Shown here: positions 58,740 to 64,000 of the stretch, piece by piece
How positions within the stretch are numbered: the stretch's first letter is position 1
Layout of the letters: each line of letters opens with the position of its first letter
Assembly (NCBI RefSeq): GCF_000716435.1
Contig: NZ_JNWO01000015.1
Location: 248,001 to 312,000, forward strand
Length of the DNA stretch: 64,000 nucleotides
Reading direction: 5' to 3'
From: Streptomyces xylophagus
GTDB lineage: Bacteria; Actinomycetota; Actinomycetes; Streptomycetales; Streptomycetaceae
The notes under the pieces: model-generated
Databases searched by the model: none
What the model was told of the DNA's origin: nothing
What the model saw: only the letters and a program-made list of their open reading frames with translations
Position numbers and translations under genes: made by a program

Positions 58740-60140
58740 ATGACCGACACTTCCGTGACCGGACTGTGCCATCTGACCGTGCGCGCCCCGGCCCGCACCA
58801 TCGACCTCGCCGTGCCGTCCGACGTGCCGGTCGCCGACCTGCTGCCCACGGTGCTGCGGTACGCGGGGGAGGAGGCCGAGGAGAACGGCCTCGAACACGA
58901 CGGCTGGATACTCCAGCGCCTCGGCGGACGGCCGCTCGACGAGGAGGCGACGCTCGCCTCGCTCGGGCTGACCGACGGCGAGGCGCTCCATCTCCGGCCG
59001 CGCACCGAGGCGTTGCCCGAGGTACGCCTCGACGACCTGGTCGACGGGATCGCCGCCGTCACCCGGGACCGGCTGCACGGCTGGAGCCCGGAGGCGGCAC
59101 GCCGGCTGTTGCGCGGGCTGCTCGCGGTGGCGGTGCTGGCCGGCATGGTCCTGCTGGCGCTGCCGGGCGCCCCGGCGTCGTTGCGCGCGGCCACCGCCGT
59201 AGGAACCGGTCTGTTGCTGTTGGCCGGGGCCGCGTCGGCGAGTCGGGCCGTGGACGATCCGGCGACCGGGGTGGTCTTGGGCCTGCTGGCGTCGCCCGCA
59301 CTCGCGCTCGCCGGTTGGCTGGTGCCGGGTGGGGAGTTGAGCGGTCCGCAGGCCCATCAGGTGCTGGGGGCGCGGCTGTTGGGGGCGGCGGCGGCCTGGG
59401 CGGGTGGCGCGGTGCTGGCGCTGGCGGCCTCGGCGGCGCGTACCCCGCTGTTCCTGGCGTCGGCGCTGGTGGCGCTCGCGGCGGCGGTGGGCGGTGTGCT
59501 GATGACGGTGTTCGACGTGCGCGTGGCGGGCGCGGCCGGGGTGGTCGCGGCGCTGACGGTGCTGCTGGGCGGGCTGGTGCCCTCGCTGTCGTTCAAGTTC
59601 GCCGGGATGCGGATGCCGCCGTTGCCCACCAACCCGGAGCAGTTGCAGGAGGGCATCGAGCCCTACCGGGGCAACGACGTCGCCGTACGCACCGAGTTGG
59701 CCGGCGAGTGGATGACCGCGCTGTACGGCGCGACGGGCGTGCTCTCGTCGGCCTGCCTGGTGGCGCTGGCCCGCAGGCCGAGCCTCCCGTCGCTGCTGGT
59801 CGCCCTGGTCCTGTCGCTGCTGCTGCTTCTGCACGGCCGGGGTCTGGTGAACACGGCGCAGCGACTGGTGCTGGTACTGCCGGGCGCGTGGGGCCTGTTG
59901 CTCCTCGCGTTCGGCTGGGGACTGCGGCTGTCCGGCACCGAGCGGACCCTGCTGGTCGCCGGGCTGCTCGCGGTGGCGGCGGCACTCACGGTCGCGGTGT
60001 GGACCGTACCGGGACGGCGTCTGGTCCCGTACTGGGGCCGCGCGGCGGAGATTCTGCACTCCCTGCTGGCGATCGCCCTGCTGCCGCTGACCCTGTGGCT
60101 GCTGGGCGTGTTCGGCACGTTGCGCGGCATTTTCGGCTGA
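58740..60140 (+). CDS. eccD: type VII secretion membrane protein EccD
   Basis: 466 residues. An N-terminal ubiquitin-like domain (about 5-95: LTVRAPARTIDLAVPSDVPV, GGRPLDEEATLASLGLTDGE) precedes about eleven transmembrane helices (135-466), the classic EccD layout. AGGAGA lies before GTG 58728 (two-base gap, too close) and ATG 58740; I use the ATG. Confidence 0.92.
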   Translation: MTDTSVTGLCHLTVRAPARTIDLAVPSDVPVADLLPTVLRYAGEEAEENGLEHDGWILQRLGGRPLDEEATLASLGLTDGEALHLRPRTEALPEVRLDDLVDGIAAVTRDRLHGWSPEAARRLLRGLLAVAVLAGMVLLALPGAPASLRAATAVGTGLLLLAGAASASRAVDDPATGVVLGLLASPALALAGWLVPGGELSGPQAHQVLGARLLGAAAAWAGGAVLALAASAARTPLFLASALVALAAAVGGVLMTVFDVRVAGAAGVVAALTVLLGGLVPSLSFKFAGMRMPPLPTNPEQLQEGIEPYRGNDVAVRTELAGEWMTALYGATGVLSSACLVALARRPSLPSLLVALVLSLLLLLHGRGLVNTAQRLVLVLPGAWGLLLLAFGWGLRLSGTERTLLVAGLLAVAAALTVAVWTVPGRRLVPYWGRAAEILHSLLAIALLPLTLWLLGVFGTLRGIFG

Positions 60141-60189
60141 CCGCCCGCGAGACCCGACCGGAACCTGAACGACCGAGCAGGAGGAAAAC

Positions 60190-61785
60190 GTGCGGTCGAA
60201 GCGCGACCAGGTGCAAGCGCACACGTTCATGATGGGCCGCCTGACCTCGGGCATGCTGCTGGCCGACCCGGACGCACCGGAGAGTCCCCTGGGCCGTACC
60301 AGCCGGGGCGCTCTGGTCGGTCTGATCGTCGGTGTGCTGTTCTGCGCCGGGGCGCTGGTATTCGGGCTGCTCAAGCCGGGCGGCAACGACGCCTGGCGCA
60401 GCGGCGACACCCTGATCGTCAACAAGGACACCGGTGCCCGCTACCTGTACGCCGACGGCCGGCTGCGCCCGGTGCGCAACTACGCGTCGGCCGTGCTGAT
60501 CGGCGGCGCCGACCTGAAGACCACGTCGGTCGGCTCGAAGTCGCTGGCGGGCACCCCGGTCGGCAAGCCCGTCGGGATCACCGGCGCCCCCGACTCGGTG
60601 CCCGCGACAGGTGAGTTGGAGTCCTCGCCGTGGCAGGTGTGCTCGACGGGCACCGGCGCGCAGACGACCCTCGTCCCGGGCGCCCCGGTGGAGACGGACC
60701 CGGTCGGCGTGAAGTCGGCGCTGGTGGTGCGGGGTCCGGACAAACTCACCTATCTGGTGTGGCAGGGCAGCCGGCTGGAGCTGGACAAGGACTCGGGCGC
60801 GGCGGAGTCCCTCGGCTACGCGCCGGTGACCCCCCGCCCGGTGTCGGCGGCCTTCCTGGACGCCCTGGTCACCGGCCCAAAGCTGGCCACCCCGAAGGTC
60901 GAGGACCGCGGTGCGGCGGGGCCGGAACTGGGCGGCCGGGCGACCCGGATCGGGCAGGTGTTCCGGGTGGTCGCGGGCTCCGGCAACCAGGAGTACGTCC
61001 TGCAGAAGGACGGCCTGCACCCGGTGACGGACACCCAGTCGGCACTGCTCCTCGGCGATCCGGACACCCGCAAGGAGGCCTACGACGGAGCGGCGCCGGA
61101 CGTCGTCACGCTCGACGTCTCCGACCTGCGCGCCCACCAGGCACCGGGGACCGCGGGCACCGACCCGTCGGTGTCGGGCCTGCCGGACAGCCCGCCGAAC
61201 GCGATCGAACCGGCGGCGGGGGAGTCGGTGTGCGCCCAGGTCGACCCCGCCGACGGGCAGGTGCGGGTGACCTCGGTGCGGGTCGCCGAGTCCGCGCTGT
61301 TCCCGGCCGCGCAGGCGGACCCGACCGCGCTGACCGCCGCGTGCGTCGCGGTGGACCGGGTGGTGATGCGGCCGGGGCACGGCACCCTGGTCCGGGCGCT
61401 GGGCGCGGCCGGCGGGACGGTCGGCGACACCACGTTCCTGGTCGGCGACGACGGGGTGAAGTACCGCATCCCGGACGCGAACGCGCTCGCCGCACTCGGC
61501 TACGACGGGGCGGCGCCGGTACGGGTCCCGTCCACGCTGCTCTCGATGCTGCCGACCGGTCCCGAGCTGAACGCACGGGCCGCGGCGTCGGACTCGGCGG
61601 TCGTGGCCCCGGGCGGCGCGGCGGCCCAGTGCGGCACCGGGACCACCCCGGGAGGCGGCGGACTGTCCGGCCCCGGCCTTCCCGCGGTCGGCGGCCAGGC
61701 CCAGGCGGGCGGCTCGGCCGTAGCGCCGGGGTCGGCCGCGAAGTCGACGTCGAACCTCAACTCGGCCTCGGGCACGGCGAACTGA
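60190..61785 (+). CDS. eccB: type VII secretion protein EccB
   Basis: 531-residue EccB: short cytoplasmic N-terminus (QVQAHTFMMGRLTSGML), one transmembrane helix (about 40-63), then a large extracytoplasmic domain with paired Cys and repeated GDTTFLVGDDGVKYRIPD / QEYVLQKDGLHPVTD-like modules. GTG 60190 has CAGGAGG eight bases upstream. Partner of EccC and EccD in the membrane complex. Confidence 0.93.
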   Translation: MRSKRDQVQAHTFMMGRLTSGMLLADPDAPESPLGRTSRGALVGLIVGVLFCAGALVFGLLKPGGNDAWRSGDTLIVNKDTGARYLYADGRLRPVRNYASAVLIGGADLKTTSVGSKSLAGTPVGKPVGITGAPDSVPATGELESSPWQVCSTGTGAQTTLVPGAPVETDPVGVKSALVVRGPDKLTYLVWQGSRLELDKDSGAAESLGYAPVTPRPVSAAFLDALVTGPKLATPKVEDRGAAGPELGGRATRIGQVFRVVAGSGNQEYVLQKDGLHPVTDTQSALLLGDPDTRKEAYDGAAPDVVTLDVSDLRAHQAPGTAGTDPSVSGLPDSPPNAIEPAAGESVCAQVDPADGQVRVTSVRVAESALFPAAQADPTALTAACVAVDRVVMRPGHGTLVRALGAAGGTVGDTTFLVGDDGVKYRIPDANALAALGYDGAAPVRVPSTLLSMLPTGPELNARAAASDSAVVAPGGAAAQCGTGTTPGGGGLSGPGLPAVGGQAQAGGSAVAPGSAAKSTSNLNSASGTAN

Positions 61786-62006
61786 CGAATTCACGCCGAT
61801 CGGGATCGTGTTCACGCCAATCCCGTTCGAGCTCAGAACCGGAATCCGCGGAGTCACGTGTTCCGGTCAAGTTGCCTAGCAGTAAAAGGCGTTGATCGGA
61901 ACCGGATGGCAACCTCAGATCTTCCTCAGTTCGTTGCCACCGCAACTTCCGTCAACCTAGGCTCAGTTGTGCTCGCACTGTAGATCGACTTACGAAAGGT
62001 GGGACG
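61786..62006 (+). promoter_or_regulatory. esx operon upstream region with direct repeats
   Basis: Between eccB and the first WXG100-type gene. TTCACGCC occurs twice in similar context about 22 bp apart (around 61790 and 61810). The rest is comparatively AT-rich, fitting a strong promoter for the secreted substrates. No boxes were assigned with confidence. Confidence 0.4.
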
Positions 62007-62345
62007 ATGGCTGGAGATGGCCAGCAGTCAAGCGAAGGTTCGACCCGGAACGGAATCCAGGCCCTGGAGAGCGCCTTCAGCGGCATCGTGAAGATCCGTC
62101 AGGACGTCGACAGCACCCGTTCCACCCTGGGCAGTGGCTACCAGGGCAGCGACGGCGGCCAGTACGGCCAGCTCCTCGCGCAGTGGGACGGTCAGTGCAA
62201 CGTCATCCTCAAGAACCTCGAGGACGTCATCGACCGGCTGAACCAGAGCCTCGTGGAACACAACAAGACCCAGGGTTCCTCGAACGACTCCATCAACCAG
62301 GCGTACAACGCGTCGCAGTCGGCCTTCGACCAGCTGGCCGGCTGA
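62007..62345 (+). CDS. WXG100-size ESX secretion substrate (EsxB-like)
   Basis: 112-residue helical protein. The hairpin reads YQGSDGGQYGQLL, in the place of WxG, as in many Streptomyces EsxB-type proteins. The helix after it (NVILKNLEDVIDRLNQSL) fits the WXG100 helical hairpin, and the secretion motif YxxxD/E occurs late in the helix. AGGTGGGA precedes ATG 62007. Expected to pair with the next protein and be secreted by EccC. Confidence 0.87.
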   Translation: MAGDGQQSSEGSTRNGIQALESAFSGIVKIRQDVDSTRSTLGSGYQGSDGGQYGQLLAQWDGQCNVILKNLEDVIDRLNQSLVEHNKTQGSSNDSINQAYNASQSAFDQLAG

Positions 62346-62414
62346 CCGACGCACCGCCTTCCCCGTGACCTCGCGGTCACGTCCGATCCCCACATCGTGT
62401 AAGAGAGGCAAGCT

Positions 62415-62738
62415 GTGGCAGACAACCTGTCCGACGGTGTCATCTACGTCAGCTACAACCACATGTCGAACGCCGCGGACGACATGGTGGCGCAGACCAA
62501 GGCGATCGCCCAGACGCTCTCCAGCCTCGAGCAGGAACTCGGCGAGCTGTCCAAGACCTGGTACGGCAACGACGCCGACACCTACCGCCAGAAGCAGGCG
62601 GCCTGGGACGGCGCGGTGCAGAACATGGAGACGCTGCTCACCTCGCACTCGCAGCTCCTCAACGAGATCTCCAACAGCTACAAGTACAGCGAGAACTCGC
62701 TCAGCCAGATGTGGTCCGAGGTCACCATCGGCCGCTGA
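62415..62738 (+). CDS. WXG100 protein (EsxA-like)
   Basis: 107 residues with the hairpin WYGNDADTYRQKQAAWD (WxG intact), a central helix and the C-terminal SNSYKYSENSLSQMW, which carries YxxxE-type secretion signals. GTG 62415 follows AGAGAGG. It probably forms a heterodimer with the upstream protein. Confidence 0.9.
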   Translation: MADNLSDGVIYVSYNHMSNAADDMVAQTKAIAQTLSSLEQELGELSKTWYGNDADTYRQKQAAWDGAVQNMETLLTSHSQLLNEISNSYKYSENSLSQMWSEVTIGR

Positions 62739-62853
62739 GCCGGCCGGCTCACCGCACCGACCGGTCTCGTCGTGGTCGGTGCGGTCAGGCTCCTTCCCGT
62801 TCCGTCGCCGCGCCGTACGCCAGGGTCGGCGCGTCCCGCCCGAGGAGGCATCC

Positions 62854-63300
62854 ATGGCAGATCTGACCCATCTCGACTCGACCGCGCTGAAGAACTTCAA
62901 GAACACCGACGTCGCCGACTTCATCAACGATCTGCTGGCCATCCGCAAGGACAACGCGGGCGTCCGGTCGTTGAAGAACCTCATCGCCGAGACCGGTGCC
63001 GGCTCGGCCCAGGGACTCGCCAAGATCCTGCGCATCGGCCTGATGAACGGCGGCGACAGCTCGGACCCGGTCGGCGGTGCCACGCTCGTGGAGGCGCTCA
63101 AGACGCAGGCGACCGGACTGGACAAGATCCTCACCGGCCAGAAGACCCTCTTCGACGACATCGACGACGCGCTGGACGAGACGATCACCACCCTGCTGAA
63201 GACACAGGGCGACAGTCTCGACTCGATCGACGGCGAGAAGCTGCTCGACATCTTCGACACCGTCGACGGCGACATGAGCGGCACCGACTCGAAGACCTGA
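62854..63300 (+). CDS. type VII secretion-associated protein, unknown function
   Basis: 148-residue helical protein (MADLTHLDSTALKNF..., GDSLDSIDGEKLLDIFD). CGAGGAGG six bases upstream fixes ATG 62854. It has no signal peptide or WxG motif. Position right after the esx pair suggests a substrate or its chaperone. I do not recognise a family with certainty. Confidence 0.75.
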   Translation: MADLTHLDSTALKNFKNTDVADFINDLLAIRKDNAGVRSLKNLIAETGAGSAQGLAKILRIGLMNGGDSSDPVGGATLVEALKTQATGLDKILTGQKTLFDDIDDALDETITTLLKTQGDSLDSIDGEKLLDIFDTVDGDMSGTDSKT

Positions 63301-63397
63301 GGCCGGCGCGCGGCCCGCCGGCTCCCCGTGAGCCCGGGCCCCGCCGCCCGGACCCCCCACCCAGTCCCCCCTCCTCCTCCGCAGCGGAGTCCGCCCC

Positions 63398-64000
63398 ATG
63401 GCCGAAACCACCACCGGGACCGCCAACTACGACCCGGACGACTACTTCGCCCAGGCCGTCACCGACTTCACCGGCTACACGCTCCCGGCCCGGTCCACGC
63501 TGTTCGACAAGCTGAGCAGCTCGTCCAGTGACGACTTCGGCAACCTCAAGCTGTTCCGGATGGACATCCAGGGCATCGACATGAGGTCGGTGACCGCGGC
63601 CGACTACTCGGCGATCGGCGGCTGGCACGTCAACTCGGGCGAGGACTACGACCTCGCCTTCTACGACGCCGGCGGGGACGGCGCGCACAGCAGCGTGGAC
63701 ATGAAGAAGGCCCGGATCGTGATGATCGGCGTCACCGTTGACGAGAACGGCCGCGCCACGCTCTGGAGCGGCGGGGACATCGTCGGCGGCGGCGCGTTCG
63801 AGGGCTCGTACTCGCACGTCCAGTGGGACTCGGGGCCGATGGCCCAGTACATCTCGGGCAGCAAGCTGGTCCTCGACCACATCCTGGCGTCGCCGTACTC
63901 GACACAGGGCTTCTCGTACAGCGGACTGTCCGTCATCGACGCCAACGCCGTCGACATGCTCTCCTTCGAGACCACCGGACAGTCCTTCGACCGGGTGGTG
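63398..64000 (+). CDS. type VII secretion-associated protein, partial at window end
   Basis: 201 codons visible with no stop before the right edge. After a flexible start (MAETTTGTANYDPDDYF) come beta-rich segments (NLKLFRMDIQGIDM, GRATLWSGGDIVGGGAFEG, SHVQWDSGP). No family is recognised. ATG 63398 is preceded by GCGGAG. It could be a type VII substrate or effector. Confidence 0.65.
   Translation, partial: MAETTTGTANYDPDDYFAQAVTDFTGYTLPARSTLFDKLSSSSSDDFGNLKLFRMDIQGIDMRSVTAADYSAIGGWHVNSGEDYDLAFYDAGGDGAHSSVDMKKARIVMIGVTVDENGRATLWSGGDIVGGGAFEGSYSHVQWDSGPMAQYISGSKLVLDHILASPYSTQGFSYSGLSVIDANAVDMLSFETTGQSFDRVV

Overview
This is high-GC actinobacterial DNA, almost certainly Streptomyces. The evidence is the codon use, frequent GTG/TTG starts, ATGA start/stop overlaps, rare TTA leucine codons, an ESX-type type VII secretion locus, a bacterial Hen1/Pnkp RNA repair pair, and an LmbU-family regulator in a natural-product cluster.

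Region 1 (1-22.8 kb) is the right-hand part of a nonribosomal peptide (NRPS) cluster; the left edge cuts through its terminal gene. Leftward genes: an NRPS ending in a thioesterase (cut), an MFS exporter, a 2,207-aa NRPS containing an adenylation-less module, a Baeyer-Villiger monooxygenase and a C-A-PCP NRPS with unusual core motifs. Rightward genes: an LmbU-type regulator, a type II thioesterase, a mycofactocin-type short-chain dehydrogenase and a separate A-PCP NRPS. Specificity residues read as Thr for the last NRPS and near-Asp for the leftmost one. Three copies of an 18-bp palindrome, TGTCYCGCC-GGCGRGACA, sit upstream of the three main transcription units. Its core matches the motif reported for LmbU, so this looks like a cluster-wide operator set.

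Region 2 (23.2-27.2 kb) holds Hen1 and Pnkp, the two-protein RNA repair system, translationally coupled and closed by a strong terminator.

Region 3 (27.3-38.9 kb) is a predicted conflict/signalling island. It encodes a VMAP-type protein, a MoxR-like AAA+ ATPase, a giant vWA-like/NB-ARC/TPR protein (FxsT type), an alpha/beta hydrolase, a caspase-like protease with a C-terminal effector-associated domain, a 75-aa peptide resembling FxSxx-COOH precursors but without that tail, and an HExxH peptide-modifying enzyme. Five of these seven genes carry TTA codons (ten in total), so production should depend on the bldA tRNA. This is the most novel part of the window.

Region 4 (38.9-49.6 kb) is mixed: an NAD-kinase-like protein with an SPFH protein, arginine deiminase and ornithine carbamoyltransferase, an anti-sigma-type ATP-binding protein, and a sulfate activation operon (cysC-cysD-cysN) in which the 3' end of cysC and the 5' end of cysD appear to be deleted at one junction. 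A PaaX-like regulator, a DUF5999 protein, a secreted DUF6299 protein and a membrane-anchored B-lectin protein follow.

Region 5 (49.8-64 kb) is a Streptomyces ESX/type VII secretion locus: a beta-helix protein fused to two EccA-like AAA+ domains, mycosin, EccC, EccD, EccB, two WXG100-size proteins and two associated proteins, the last cut by the right edge.
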